A stretch of DNA of 64,000 bases from contig WHVD01000060.1 in assembly GCA_015178975.1 (NCBI GenBank), positions 434,001 through 498,000 on the forward strand. Reading direction: 5' to 3'. The stretch comes from Hysterangium stoloniferum. Taxonomy: Eukaryota > Basidiomycota > Agaricomycetes > Hysterangiales > Hysterangiaceae. This document shows, piece by piece, positions 21,318 through 33,467 of the stretch (position 1 is its first letter; each line of letters begins with the position of its first letter). Under the pieces are notes generated by a model, which saw nothing but the letters and a program-made list of their open reading frames with translations, was not told the origin of the DNA and made no database searches. Position numbers and translations under genes: made by a program.

Positions 21318-24298
21318 ATGTAATATTTGGATTGTACCCTTTATTTGCAAAGAACAGGGAAATGCCAGTAGTGGCCAAGGGTGCATTGTTGTATGCAAAT
21401 TCTGCAAGTGGTAACAGGGATTTCCAATTGTCCTGTTGATAGTTGCTGTTACGACCCATTCCCAGATACTTCAATATCCAATCCCTGACTTCCGACTACA
21501 GAACATCATAGTTCCCATATCTTCCATAATCTTTCCTTTGGTCCACATTTGGTAATTTGTCCATTGACAAGTATTCACTTGTTTGTTTATTATATTCCCA
21601 TTTCGGAATATTGTCTCCCTAATCCATCTTATTGTATTCCTGTCTTGAAATATTTCCGTTTCTGTCTTATTGTGGTCTTAGTTTGTAGTACAATAATGAG
21701 AAGACTTATATTAGTTTCTGCGAATTTGTACTTTACTTTAGATCTGATATTGACTTAGTTTCTTATTCCCTCTTCCATCTTTCTGTATGCTCAAGATTCA
21801 GAACTCTTCGGAACTCTGAATATCCATAACTTCCAGCATAGGTCCAGTCTTTGAAATTAAGGACTTCCAAGTGTTTGCATAGAGGTGCAGCACATAAGCT
21901 GAAGCCAACGTCCTGACCCTATTCGATAGTTTCTGAGTTTCTGGTGACTTTCTGATAGTTCTGGAATAAGTTCCGACACGGCACTTAACAGTTGCAATAT
22001 ATGTGGAGGTATTGTTCCAATGTTTGATTGACATGTCCAGTTTGTCCATTGGCTTCTGGGTGATATCCAGATGTGAAATGTAATTTCATGTCCAAGGATT
22101 TCCCAAGGGATCTAAAGAAGTGAGATACAAACTCTGATCCTTGATTGGAAGTTATGTGGGATGGAGCTCTGTGCTTGGAAAATATGTTGATAATAAAAAG
22201 TTCCACTAACTGCATGGACATGATGGTATCATGTGTAGGGATGAAAATACCTTGTTTTGAGAATCTGTCAACAACAACTAGAATAGCAGAAAAATCTTTG
22301 GAGTCCAGTAGGTGTTCAATGAAATCCATAGAGATGGAATTCCATGGGTATTCCGGTACCAGGAGTTGTTTCAGAAGGCCATATGGCTTGTGATGCTGTG
22401 ATTTAGAGCATGGACAAGTAATGCAGGATTTACAATAGTGCTTAACAAAGTCTCAGAGTCCGGGCCAAGTATATTCTCTTCTTATCATTGATAGAGTCTT
22501 GTTAAACCCAAAATGTCTTGAGAGTGGATGGTCATGTTTGTACTGGAGAATCCTGAGGTGGAGGCCATCAGAGTCTAATACATATATGCGATTGTCAAGT
22601 CAAATGAAACCATGCTGATCAAGAGACCACTGGGGTTGATCGGGGTCCAAGTTTCTCGATATCCATAATGATAATTCCATGGATGATGGGATGGATGAGA
22701 AAAGTCATGCAGACTGATGCGGTAAGCTGCTGGTTTGTGAAAATGGGTTTCAAGTTGTGTGGGTTTACCATGGCATAGTCATTGCTCCCCTTTTTTGGAT
22801 TGACATCCCATCATCTAGTCAAAGCATCGGATTTGCCGCCAAGGTGGCCAGGTCAAAAATGGATAATCATATTAAAAGCAGATAGGTATTCAGACCAAAA
22901 GGCTTGCCAGTGGGTCAAAGGTTTTGTAGTTGAAAAATATTCCAGGTTCTTTTGATCTGTTACAATGTCAATTGGAATTTCTATGCCCTCCAAATAATGT
23001 TGCCAAGATTTGAAGGCTGTAAAAATTGTTAGGAGTTCTTTGTCATGAATGTCATAATTGAGCTCTGGTCCGGTGAAAGTCTGGGACAGAAAAGCCATGG
23101 GGTGGACTTCTCTGTCAGAGTCTTAGATAGACAGAATGGCTCCAAGTGCATAGTCTGAGGCATCCATCTCAACAATGAGCAGAAAGTCCAGTTTCCAATG
23201 CAAAAGGATTGGAGCTGATGAAAAAGAATTTTTTAAAAGATTGAAAGCTTTTTGACACTTATCATCAAAATTCCACAGAGTGCCCTTGTGTGTAAGACAA
23301 GTAAGGGGGACTGTGATTTTGGAATATCCATGGATAAACTGTTGGTAAAAATTGGCAAAGCCTAGGAAAGACTGTATATCTTTGACTTTTCTGGATTCCA
23401 GCCAATCTTTGATGACTTGTAATTTGGCTTCATCCATGCAGAGTCTCTCAGGTCCCATTATGAAACCTAGATATTCCACAGAGTCTGTGTCAAAAGTACA
23501 TTTTTTACCATTTGCAAATAGACCATGTTGTCTGAGTCTCTGGAGAACTTTGCAGACCTGTTTGTCATGTACCGTGGATCCTTGGAGTAGATAAGAATGT
23601 CATCCAAGTAAACAATGACACATACATCAAGCATGTCAGAGAGAATATCATTAATAAAACATTGAAAAACAGATGGAGCATTGGTGAGCCCAAAGGGCAT
23701 CACCAACCACTCAAAGGCCCCATAATGGTCTGAAAGTGGTTTTCCACTCATCTCCTGTGAAGATCTGTGGTAGGTGTGTTTAAGGTCTATCTTGCTATAA
23801 ATCTGGGCATTATGTGGAGCACCAAGCAGGTCAGATATAAGTGGGAGTGGATACTTATCCTTCCATGTAACAGCATTGAATCCTCTGAAATCAACACATA
23901 GTCAAAGGGATTCATCCTTTTTCTTAACAAACAGAACAGGTGCTCCAAAAGGATACTTCAAGGATCTGATAACACCTATGGACAAATGCTCATCCAGGAA
24001 ATCCTGGATTGCAGAAAGTTCTGTGGAGGACAGTGGGTAAATATGTCCAAGGGGTGGCTGGGCACCTTCTTCCAGATTTTTTAAGTCGTAATCTCTTTGG
24101 GGCAGAAGCTGGTCAGCTTTACACTTACTGAAAGCATCTGTGAAATCATGATATTTCTCAGGGATGCCTTCTAGATCTGTGATTTGCTCAGATGCCAGCA
24201 TTGAAAAATGACCAGTTGCTTCATCAATTTTCAAATTGATAGTGAACACCTGGGATCCATCCATTTTTGTAGCCCTAATAAATGCTGCAGCATTAATT
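21318..24298 (-). pseudogene. Ty3/gypsy pol fragment: RT, RNase H, integrase core
   Basis: It reads leftwards. The upstream RT region starts with INAAAFIRATKMDGSQVF at the junction with Tc1 (24298). RT motifs follow: PFGAPVLFVKKKD (about 23930), CVDFRGFNAVTWKDKYPLPLI, MPFGLTNAPSVFQ (about 23690) and YLDDILIYSKD (about 23595, catalytic DD). The connection reads QSFLGFANFYQQFI. RNase H shows MDASDYALGAI and FTGPELNYDIHDKELLTI, and integrase shows SMDFIEHL, ILVVVDRFSK and ITSNQGSEFV. The tail LPLAEFAYNNAPLATTG ends near 21320, so the chromodomain is missing. Several stops interrupt the frame; one is TGA before CVDFRG where CGA (Arg) is expected. A family-3 LTR splits the integrase. Confidence 0.92.
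21447..21990 (+). mobile_element. Solo LTR of a third family inside Ty3 integrase
   Basis: It has TGTTACGACCCATT...GGCACTTAACA ends and is 544 bp, with duplication GTTGC at 21442-21446 and 21991-21995. It joins LHIYCNC to NYQQDNWK in the integrase when removed. It carries the shared motif CATAAGCTGAAGCCAACGTCC near 21893. Confidence 0.93.
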
Positions 24299-25363
24299 CA
24301 GAAAACCATTTTTGTGCCATCTTGGATATGTGTTTAGGATCATTATCCTGCTGGAAAATGGTGTCACCTGCTGGAATCTCCAAATCTTCAATGCTCTGGG
24401 ACAAATGCTGAGCCAGGATCTCCACATACATATTGTGCAGAATCCATCCATCCTTCAATCTCTGCAAGCATCTCCACTCCATTCCAACCTCTACAGCCCC
24501 ACACCATGATATTTCCACCTCCATACTTGACTGTAGGTTGGGTTGTCCTATCAGAAAGTGGTTCTCCAGCTTTCTTCCACATATACATATTAATGTCCAT
24601 CTGACCCAATCTTATTGATCTTGGTCTCATCAGACCACAAGACCCTTTTCCAATCATCCACAGTCCAGTTTTGGTACTTGAGGGCAAAGCTTAACCTTGG
24701 CCTTTCTATATTGAGCCTTGAGCAGGGGCCTTTTTGCTTTGACTACAGCTTTTAAACCATGCTGTTTCAAGGTCCTCCTGACTGTTTTGGATGAGACATG
24801 GGATTCATTGATGGAATTGATGAAGTGTGTGGCCTGGACAGTATTATCCAGCTTGCCAGAGGTGATTTGATATATAATCCTCCTCTGGTCAGTAGGAGAA
24901 AGCTTGGAAGAACATCTTTCTTTCAGGTTTTCTTTGTCTATATCCATCTCCTGAGCAATTATACTGATAGTAGACTTGCTAACACCTGTGATAAAGGCCA
25001 CATTCCTATTGGAGAGTCCATTTTGAAGGAGAGAAATGGCTTTCATGATGAGAGTAATAGTTGAAACATGACTGTCACAGTCAAATATCAATTAGAACAT
25101 TGAATATATGTCACATGATTTCTTTTGGAATTTTTCCATTTCTCTAGTGGATAATATGATAGAGTGAAATCAGTGAAAAGAGCAGGGGACAAAACTGTCC
25201 CAATGATTGGTTATTTTTAAATATTCACTGTGACACCAATATGACAGTTAGTATGCTAGGGCATCTGCTAGAATATTTTCACCATTTTAGGAAATTCATA
25301 TGATCAGTTATACAACATTTAATGGGAATTATCAAAACATTGGGACAGTTCTGTCCCCTACAG
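24299..25363 (-). mobile_element. Tc1-like transposon, 3'-truncated and fused to Ty3 pol
   Basis: The outer end at 25363 is next to TA (25364-25365) and carries the terminal repeat GGGGACAGAACTGTCCCAATG, with an inner copy near 25180-25200 as in the element at 48500. The transposase reads leftwards from 25091. It has an N-terminal HTH region (LLQNGLSNRNVAFITGVSKSTIS) and a second HTH (VSSKTVRRTLKQHGLKA). The DDE part includes GGGNIMVWGC (about 24518) and FQQDNDPKHISKMAQKWFSE (about 24350-24295). There the frame stops matching Tc1 and turns into Ty3 sequence, so the last catalytic residue and the left terminal repeat are lost. A frame break lies near 24660. Confidence 0.87.
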
Positions 25364-25365
25364 TA

Positions 25366-25830
25366 TCTAGCCAAAATGAAAACATAGAGCTATATAAAAA
25401 ATTGGGGAAGGTACCGTGGTGTCCTAGAAATGCTTCACGTAATTCATATTAATAATTTGAGTGTGGGCAGTCTATATGCCTCATAAATGCTATAACACAA
25501 CTCATTACCCTTGTTTATGGCCGAAGTGTAAATATTGCATATTACTACATACATACGGAGAGGAGAGTTTTTCCCAGCTCGTAGCATCATTTTTTTCTTT
25601 TCGGTAATGTCGCAAATCTTGTCTACAACAAGTGGTACCCTATGTACTATCTATGTACCTACCAATGAAAAAGAACTCCCTTAAAATTGGGGGGGCAAAT
25701 ACATAAGATATTTATGGTGATGTGAATCTGGAATATATGATATATGACCTGCGATTTGGGGGGGGGGGGGAAGCGTGTGATGAGACTGGCTCTCGCCACA
25801 TACTAGGAAAGAGAGGGAAGCGATGTAGAA
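25366..25830. other. Intergenic, with a 13-base G run
   Basis: No gene is supported. A poly-G run of 13 bases stands at 25758-25770. Composition shifts from AT-rich to CG-rich at about 25800. Confidence 0.6.
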
Positions 25831-26187
25831 ATGCGAACGGCCGTCCCGTGCCGCGCGGCGGGGCGTAGCCGGGGTCGGCGCCCGCCTGTTACGGGATTTA
25901 CCCGCGCGGCGGTAAATGTCGCCGGATATAGAAACTTATTGATTGAAATACAACGAAACAAGAGTACTCCATACAGTTATATGGCATTTAGTTTAGTACA
26001 ATCTGTAGCTGGTTGTGTTGACGATGTTGATACAATTTGGGGGCCCACGGCGCGTGTGAAAGCGACACATTGTGACGATCTGGTTCGTCTAGCTAGCCGG
26101 GAAGCGCAGAACCGTCCAGCAGGCTGCGGCAAAATACCTTATACATTCAAATTAGCTCGGAACTCAGGGGTCTATGCGGCAAGCTAA
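25831..26187 (+). CDS. Hypothetical open frame in a CG-rich island
   Basis: This is an uninterrupted frame of 118 codons beginning with an Arg-rich stretch (MRTAVPCRAAGRSRGRRPP). It has no domain, signal peptide or membrane segment I can name. It stands out because its CpG content is high compared with the flanking transposon sequence. It may be chance or part of a gene whose introns I cannot place. Confidence 0.25.
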   Translation: MRTAVPCRAAGRSRGRRPPVTGFTRAAVNVAGYRNLLIEIQRNKSTPYSYMAFSLVQSVAGCVDDVDTIWGPTARVKATHCDDLVRLASREAQNRPAGCGKIPYTFKLARNSGVYAAS

Positions 26188-26275
26188 TTAGGTTACAAAT
26201 AGAAGATACGCAGGTGAATTGCCGAGCCTTAGCTGAAACGAAGAATGGCTGAGATTGGAATATGAATAATAATAA

Positions 26276-26815
26276 AAAGAGTACAAAGACTTTGACAGGT
26301 GTCTTTGGGGAAGGTTCAAAGCCACCTATCTTTTACACCCACTTGACCCACATTCGTATCATGGACCTCTGGAGAATAATGGACCATCAGACCCATGTCG
26401 AGTGTGTATTTTCCATTTCACTTCCACTGTTCAAGATCGGATCACTAACGGCACGGTTGATTGTGGCCGCCAGGTCTTCAAATGCTCGAAGTCCAAGGGA
26501 CCTGGATGGAGTGGGGGATGCAGGCAGTCAGACGTACGAGGCTTCATATCACATATTGTCCAGCATCTTTCGCATACTCAATCATTGTTTATTCGCAGAT
26601 TGGAGGAGGAACGTGCGGTTTTTGGGGAGGCATCCAGGCACGGATTTCCGCATACTGCGATGATGCAATCAAGAGATCGACGACTTGCCGTCGTCTCAGG
26701 AAGCGTGGGGGCGTCCATCTCGAAGGACTCGTCCTTCCCCACTTCGTTCACACGCGATCCCAGCGGGCCATTCCCGCCGCCACACTTATATGAGTTTGAG
26801 TACAGAAATAGGTGA
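26276..26815 (+). CDS. Zinc-finger-like hypothetical frame
   Basis: This frame is open from 26276 and coding-like from about 26350. It contains CRVCIFHF...VDCGRQVFKCSKSKG then GCRQSDVRGFISHIVQHLSH. The last part resembles a degenerate C2H2 finger (Cys, then His-x3-His), as in the gene 550 bp downstream. No ATG is evident in the frame, so it would need an upstream exon or is a broken relative of the downstream gene. It has a Glu/Arg-rich stretch (RRLEEERAVFG) and a Pro-rich tail. Confidence 0.4.
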   Translation, partial: KEYKDFDRCLWGRFKATYLLHPLDPHSYHGPLENNGPSDPCRVCIFHFTSTVQDRITNGTVDCGRQVFKCSKSKGPGWSGGCRQSDVRGFISHIVQHLSHTQSLFIRRLEEERAVFGEASRHGFPHTAMMQSRDRRLAVVSGSVGASISKDSSFPTSFTRDPSGPFPPPHLYEFEYRNR

Positions 26816-27370
26816 CATTGCAATCTTTCCGGAAAAAATCCACGTTAACTTGAAATATTTCTTTCCTGACATCCTTTTAGCCATCGCTCACAACGATCTG
26901 ACAGGCATTATTCCACGGCGATGCCTGTGTACCCATACCCGGGGGCACCATCAGGTTTGTTCCGTGCCCATTACACTCAATTTTTGTTAAACATTTGCAA
27001 AACGAAATATATTAGAATTTGTAGATTACAGACATGTCGACCGTCAGCGCAGGTCCGCGAACTTCGAAATGACGTAAGTTCCTTTCCTACAATTAATTAT
27101 GTTTATTGACGAGAATACAGCATCCCCAATGAGTATCATGGGGACGATTCCCACACTCGTAGGCCAGAGGTTGTGGTCCCTACGTTGTGTACTTCGGGGC
27201 GTTTCAAAGAGCCCTTGGAAGGAAATGTTTTCGCACATGGGGGGAGTTTGAAACGGTAAGGATTGTTGTGTTTGCATAAATAAATATATATTGGGCTAAC
27301 AAGTCTATTATCAAACTCATGTCTTTACCCCAGCTCCCCTCACAATCAAATTGAAGAACACGCCAGATCC

Positions 27371-28108
27371 ATGGCGTCGAAGTCCGGCACCATGGGATAT
27401 TATTCATGTAGAGAGATGGTGAGGGAGCCGGAGGAGGTATCCTCAAATATGTCCACGCTTACACGGCGCCCATCTATCCCACCTACCCGCCCAACCGAGC
27501 CTGAGAGTAGCAGGGAGCATACTACCCTGCTCCCCCGTGCTTTCAAGGTGAGCGCATCCCTCAAGGCCGCCGCAGCGAGCACAGTATTTCCTACGCCATG
27601 CGGGGAAAACACCAACGTCGCCGACTTTGTGACGTTCATTACGGCCGCTGATCCACAGGCGGTCCCAATCAAATGCAAGCTGTGTGAGCAGGAGATAGCC
27701 AGGAAAGACTCGCTCGTTCAGCATTGGATTAGGGTGCATGCCTTTGCAGACTTGCAAGTCGCGCTCATGTATCCCCATGAAGACCACAGCGACTTGGTTA
27801 TAAATACAACGCAGAGGCGGGATATCCTGCTGGCTGCCCTGTATACTTGTCCCTTGAAGGGGTGTCGGGGTTTATCAACGGTTCGTGTGTATGTAACGAA
27901 GGGCGATCTACTGAGGCACGTACGCCGCCACTATGGACCTCTCGACGAAGCTTCCGGGGAGGAGAACACACGCGATACTGATGTAGAGCTAGAGCAAATG
28001 CGGGAGCAGGTTACAAATTACCTGAATAATCATACCTTCTGGCTCCCGGTGGACCGTACTCATTTCACCTCCCGGAACTACAAGCTGGTCTGGCTGCTTA
28101 ATCAGTAG
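27371..28108 (+). CDS. C2H2 zinc-finger protein, 245 aa, single exon
   Basis: The ATG at 27371 stands in a good context (TCCATGGCG). After a Ser/Thr/Pro/Glu-rich N-terminus (residues 1-60) comes an Ala-rich segment. The first finger is CKLCEQEIARKDSLVQHWIRVH (C-x2-C-x12-H-x4-H, about residues 98-118). The second is CPLKGCRGL...GDLLRHVRRH (C-x4-C-x16-H-x3-H, about residues 158-185). An acidic stretch follows (GEENTRDTDVELEQMREQV). Two fingers with unequal linkers fit a nucleic-acid-binding protein, but no specific family is recognised. It sits in the only CpG-rich, non-transposon part of the middle of the window, so it is probably a host gene. Confidence 0.65.
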   Translation: MASKSGTMGYYSCREMVREPEEVSSNMSTLTRRPSIPPTRPTEPESSREHTTLLPRAFKVSASLKAAAASTVFPTPCGENTNVADFVTFITAADPQAVPIKCKLCEQEIARKDSLVQHWIRVHAFADLQVALMYPHEDHSDLVINTTQRRDILLAALYTCPLKGCRGLSTVRVYVTKGDLLRHVRRHYGPLDEASGEENTRDTDVELEQMREQVTNYLNNHTFWLPVDRTHFTSRNYKLVWLLNQ

Positions 28109-28668
28109 GACCGTGTAATAGTGAGGGGTGGAATTAGTTGCATTGTATATGACTTGTTATATGAGCTGTTACCACAGGTGCTAATCCGAGCCAAGTGAAA
28201 GATCTACAATAAGCTGCGCCTCTTCAGGTACTGTGACACTTGGCTTAATATGGCTCCAACGTAGTTATTTCTTGAGTGTCGCTTTAATTAAAGCTTTGGC
28301 ATGTCATAATATGTATAGAATGTAACAGAAACTCTAGCACACTAATTAGCATTAACAATGAGTGGATTTGAATTTAACAATGATAATGTATTCGAGAGTG
28401 AATCAAGAGTGGGGCAACTGGCATTGGGTGTAAGGTTGACATGTAGTATCACATGGGCCCACCGTCGGTCCAGACGTCAAGTAAATTATCGCCTTCGTCA
28501 TTAGGCTGATCCCTTTCTTTCAGCGAAGGATCAGGAACCTGCAAAAATACCTCACGGAAATTGGGGGCTTACAAACGGAAGAATTCCTCCTCCGAACGTG
28601 GGTCTTGGTCCCTTCCCCCCTACAAGTTCGTTTTTTTTTGCGCTTTCCACATCTACGACAAATCACAA
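28109..28668. other. Intergenic, nothing assigned
   Basis: This is the downstream region of the zinc-finger gene. Short frames only, with no motif or repeat. Confidence 0.5.
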
Positions 28669-29043
28669 TCACCAGACTGTGATCAGCGAGAAATTTGCTA
28701 TCATTTCACAATGCGGCGCGGAATATCTGTGATTGGGGTATAACACTACGTTTCGCCAATAGAATTGTAATGAAACCTTGAGTGCAAACATACACCCTTT
28801 TAAATAGATTTTTATTTGGCAGCCCCTCTCCTTCATGATCGATAAGAAGCACATGTCATTGTTGCCTCGGCTGGTATCTTCAGAGAAGAAGGAAATAATC
28901 ACGTCATTCATCAAAGTCCTAAAAGCGAACTTTGAAGCGCGGACCTGAGAAACCACATGGATGCCGGTCTTTCCATGGGAAATAGCGCTCCATAGCGCTA
29001 CGAGAGCAACAAGTTTCAGAAAAGAACCTTTCTGGGGAAGCAT
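28669..29043 (-). CDS. Possible small secreted protein
   Basis: The frame from an internal ATG at 29043 begins MLPQKGSFLKLVALVALWSA, a signal-peptide-like start with a hydrophobic core. It continues HVVSQVRASKFAFRTLMNDV and IISFFSEDTSRGNNDMCFL. An intron may follow after that. There is no known domain. Small secreted proteins are common in basidiomycetes, but this call rests only on the N-terminus. Confidence 0.3.
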   Translation of the reverse strand: MLPQKGSFLKLVALVALWSAISHGKTGIHVVSQVRASKFAFRTLMNDVIISFFSEDTSRGNNDMCFLSIMKERGCQIKIYLKGCMFALKVSLQFYWRNVVLYPNHRYSAPHCEMIANFSLITVW

Positions 29044-29073
29044 CGGATAATAGTTGATGATTAATGGAAGCAT

Positions 29074-30769
29074 TCCACTGAGAAATGAGTCCCGAGTCAG
29101 ATTCTAGAATCGGTTCAGTTGTAGAGAGGCAGGGGGGCCGCTCGAATTCGAATCCAATAAAACAATGCCACCCCACACCAATTCTGAGAATACACAGTTA
29201 TGGTATACAACGAGGTAGGCGTGAAGCGTGCAAATAGCACATGGAAGCCACAGCGCCAGAACGGTTTCGAAAGACGCTGATGAGCACAGCAGGATAATCT
29301 GGGATCTCTTTTTTTTACTTATTAGACTTAGAACTAAATTAAGGACATTACGTTCGGTAAGTACACCGTTTCTCCTCAGCCGGATGGCAGGATAAGCAGC
29401 GATATCATTCTAAGAGAATAAGGAAGATCATAGGTAACAAGTAGTTAAAGACTTCAGTTTAATTCCTGAATTTCATAGAAGTGAAGAAAATTCTCAAGTA
29501 TGGAATATGGCGCGAGTTGGCGATCCGGTATTCTTTCAGCTCGGGGGCGGGCTCGGTCCTGGTTGCGTTTGTACGTCGCCTGGCTGAAGAGCGAACGGGG
29601 GGCGGCTGTTTCGGATAACGATTCCCAGAGCGTAGGAGGTGGGGCGAGATGCAGGTAAGAAGCTCGATGTGTGTGAGGTGGTTTATTGGGTACATTAAAC
29701 ATCGCGTCTTGGTGAAGGAGGATGAACGACTGTCGACAAGTGAGGGTTCGATTGGATGATGATATTCAACTACATTTGATACATCCATGCCAGTCGCGTT
29801 GCCTTCCTTACGCCATCACTACCGTCAATGTCATCCTTGCCGAGAATGGAAGACCATCTCGTTAAGATTCACATCAAAGTTAAGATCAAGATCTCGTTCC
29901 AAGAAACAAACGAAGAAGGGGTGTATTTGGCTGGGTCTTGCATGTCCTTTGTGAAATGGGAGTGGCTGATTGGGCTAGAGATCGGCCAGTGTACACAGAA
30001 GATATAGAATGGCAGGCGTTCGTTGCGAAAGATAGGTAGATGTCACACTGTGAGGCCTCACGAATGACGGGGAAAGCAGTAGCAATTCACCACAGAGCTA
30101 GAGGAGGTGGTGGATTAGATGAATTGCTAATAAAGTGCCTTTTTTTCAATGTAATATGAGTGGGTGATAATGGTCTTCTCTTTTGGAAAGGTACTAAGAC
30201 ATTGAAAAGAAATGATACATAGGTGAGATAAATTGGAGTCCATTCGAGAAAAGATGATGGTGAATTTGAATTTCTACATGTGGGGGATCAGTGATACTGT
30301 GTTTCATCAAGAGTCTATCTGAAATGTGGTTCATCCCCATTGCGAGTATTGGTCCGAGGCTTTGTGAGTGATGTGAAAGCCAAAAATGAAATAATATGAT
30401 TGTATGGAATTGCAAAACCAAACTGGAATCATGTCATTTTATTTGCTACATAATGCACACCCAATGGTTTGTGCATCACTTCACCTTACATTCAACATCT
30501 GCAAGAGCAATCACTTGCCTCCAGACATTCTCTGTTGCAGGTTTCAAGCTCTGGGCTTAGAGCAATCTTCATAAATCAAGACATAGATTTTATCAGGTCT
30601 AGGTAAAGGGTTCTTCAAAATTGCAAAGATATAGGTGGAACCAATCATTACCTCCATCAAGGTCCCTGATGCCAACTTTACAAAGATGAAGATTGATAAC
30701 CCTGCTAAGGATGTTAAATATAAACATATTAAATATTTAAATGTGAAGTGCAAGACAAAATATATCTTA
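29074..30769. other. Long region without a supported gene
   Basis: Scattered short frames (for example 29459-29788 minus and 30544-30753 minus) show no domains. The last 340 bp before 30770 may be the interrupted half of another sequence that resumes at 35278, but I could not identify it. Confidence 0.5.
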
Positions 30770-31346
30770 CAGCCGTTTCAGTTACGTAAGACCCGGAATC
30801 AAAATTGCGTACTATAAAAATCATAAAAATAAGAAAGTGTGATATCTTGTGAACGAGAACATGTAAATTCATGAAACTTTGTACCTATTTTTATACCATA
30901 TGTGGCTATAATAATGCAATGTTAATCCTATAAAATATCACTCACTTCCAATATTGGAAAATGAGCCACCGATGTCATGCTGTATAGAACTTTGCATGAG
31001 AATGGGATGATTTAAAATTCTGAAACTTGAGTAGTTTTTACTTAAATATAATTATAAAATTATGCAATAGCTTTTGTAATGATATGTGGTTGACCTGCAG
31101 TTGAATCACAACTTTTGTTGTTGTCTATATGCATCAAGGAAAAATGCTAATTTAGAAGCATTTAATGTTCTGTAAAATCATAATAAATATATATAACTCT
31201 ATATATAACTAAATATATTTAAGATAATATTTTGATAGATAGACAAGTGTTTGTTTTGCAAGAACAGCACTCTAACACACTATTGCTGTGACTGTCATGG
31301 GTGTGATGTACTCGAAAAATTAATATTGTCCAACTCAACAGTCCAA

Positions 31347-33145
31347 ATGGCAAGAGGCCATGGTCGACCACGATCAATATCTGAGGATCCCAAGGGTTGT
31401 GCAGGATTCCCCCAGAGTTCTGCACAATCTAATGAAATTGATCCTAACAATATTGTCAAACGCCAACGGATCCGTATTCCATCTGCACGTGCTCAAGCAT
31501 CTATGAATCAGGTCCAGGAATCAAAAAAAAAGCCATCTTATTCCAAACCCATTCTCCTATCTGTCCCTGAAGAAGTGGAAAGTGATGGTACTGCCCTTGC
31601 TGTCTCTCCAGACCAGAACTCAGACACAGACTTTGTGCCCGAAAAGACATCCTCTATCCATGTTGGGTCATTGGAGGGTGTTGTACATGATGAGAGTTCA
31701 GAGGAGGGAATCAATGATAATAGGAAAAGGATTAAGTCTGTGCAACTTCAAAGTATTTCAAACAAGAAGTCTGCACTAGCTGTAGAGGGTGAGTTGTATT
31801 TTGGTTTATATATATCACTTGTCCTTACAGTTTATCCTGGCAGATATTCAATTAAATGTTCCAAGCTGGCGAAGTGGCACAATTTCCTATAGTCTACTTG
31901 TCATACCTTCGACAACTCCTTATCCCGAGATTATTGAAAAAATATTTGCAAAGGCCAAAGCATCAGAATGCAAGGCACGGAAAAGGCCCCATATTTCTGT
32001 TGTTATGTCAATGAACAAAAGGGTACCCTGCTCATTGGATAATGAAGAAGATTGGGCCCGCATTGTTGCGAACTATCGGAAAGAGGTAACCAAGAAAGGC
32101 GATGATGCATTTGCCGAAGTGAAATTTCCTGACAAGGTATGTACAGTATTATATTTGACAAAACATGGTTTAGCCTATACTTACCTATTGATAGTTTCTC
32201 CAGGACTTCTCCATTCGCAAAGTGCACCATGATAAGAATACGAAGCCATCTAATATATCAAAATCCAGTAAAAAGACATTTAGCAGCAGTACCAATTATT
32301 TCGAAGATGAAACTGACACCGACACCTCAGGAAATGGCACAAAAAATGCGGATAATACTGTTGGTTACACAAGAAAATACCAGGAAATAGAACGACAACT
32401 TCTCTCGGAGTTGAAAAGCTGCCTTGTCTGTGGAGTTGAAAAAAGATGCAAAATCAATAGATATAACCAACATATGGAGCTGAATATGATGCAGATCCGT
32501 GCTTGGGTTTTGGCTTTAGTGGGTCCTTATTTATTAGATTTTTGATTTTATTCACAATATTTATTGTTATTTTTTTATCAGATCGATTCTCCTAATACTG
32601 TTACAGTGAGGCAGCCACCAAAAGTGCCTTTGTTCAAGGACTTTCATCATGATTTCACAGAGACTTCAGAGCCAGTTCGCCGTCAAGGAGCACATGTGGT
32701 TCGAATGGCAGATCTTCCGAATTCTCACACCCTCCCTCCTCATCCTACAGTTCCAAACATCATTTTGAATCTGCCACATTATACACCAAACCAATCTATA
32801 TATAGAAGGAGATCTCGGCATCATAGCAATTCACAACGCAGTCCCTCTCCAGAAGTATCTAACAGAAGCAGTCCCGAAATGGCACAAACAATCACTGCTG
32901 CAATCACAGTTCAGGAATGGCTAGAAAAGCTTCATGAAAATGGGACACTATCCTTAAATCTCTGGGAGAGCCTTTTGAAGAAATTCGAGGCTGAAGATTC
33001 GCTCCAGTTGACTCTAGACCGTCTGGCAACATTGACTAGGATGGAGGTAAAGGCAGGATTCAGTTTTACTATGTTCGAGTGCATTACAGTTTATGAAGAG
33101 TTATGTAAAGCTGCGAAGGAGATGGGTTTCCACATGGTGAAATAA
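31347..33145 (+). CDS. Partner protein of the two-gene transposon
   Basis: The start MARGHGRPRSISEDPKGC (31347) lies just inside the left inverted repeat. An N-terminal Ser/Pro/acidic region contains a basic patch (NNIVKRQRIRIPSARAQ). After an intron near 31788 (GTGAGT...) comes the segment NVPSWRSGTISYSLLVIP...AKASECKARKRPHISVVM. After a second intron near 32137 a cysteine motif appears (CLVCGVEKRC, C-x2-C-x5-C, about 32430) with RAWVLALV behind it. The last exon has a low-complexity linker and a helical C-terminus (ITVQEWLEKLHENG...LTLDRLATLTRMEVKAG) reminiscent of SAM-like folds. Frames are open across the exons. I know no function; being inside the repeats suggests a role for the element (inference). 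Confidence 0.65.
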
Positions 33146-33467
33146 TTGCCAATTCCAACATCTCTAACAATTGAACGGTGTTAGCAGCTCAATTATTATC
33201 GTACATTTGTTATGATACATTTTCTGATAAGTCCTAGCTAGAATTAGCTCAACTGGCATGACGAAAATCAACTTTTATGAAGATTTTACATCCCCTTCTA
33301 CCTCATTGCCCAATGATCAGTTGTATTCCAGCTGACACTTCATGCTTGATGCACACTGCCATATTGATCAATAGTCGGGAAATAGTTTAAGGCACTGGCA
33401 TCTGAACCCGACATGTAAGTTGTGGACCAATTTCAGTATATTTGTATTCATAGGTATACATTCATAT

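Noticed and set aside
29730-29790. Possible tRNA T-arm (GGTTCGATTGG)
   Set aside because: No acceptor stem, D-arm or anticodon arm could be built around it.
30544-30753. 69-codon hydrophobic minus-strand frame next to the two-gene transposon
   Set aside because: No signal or domain could be established, and the opposite strand is equally open. It is left as unassigned flank.
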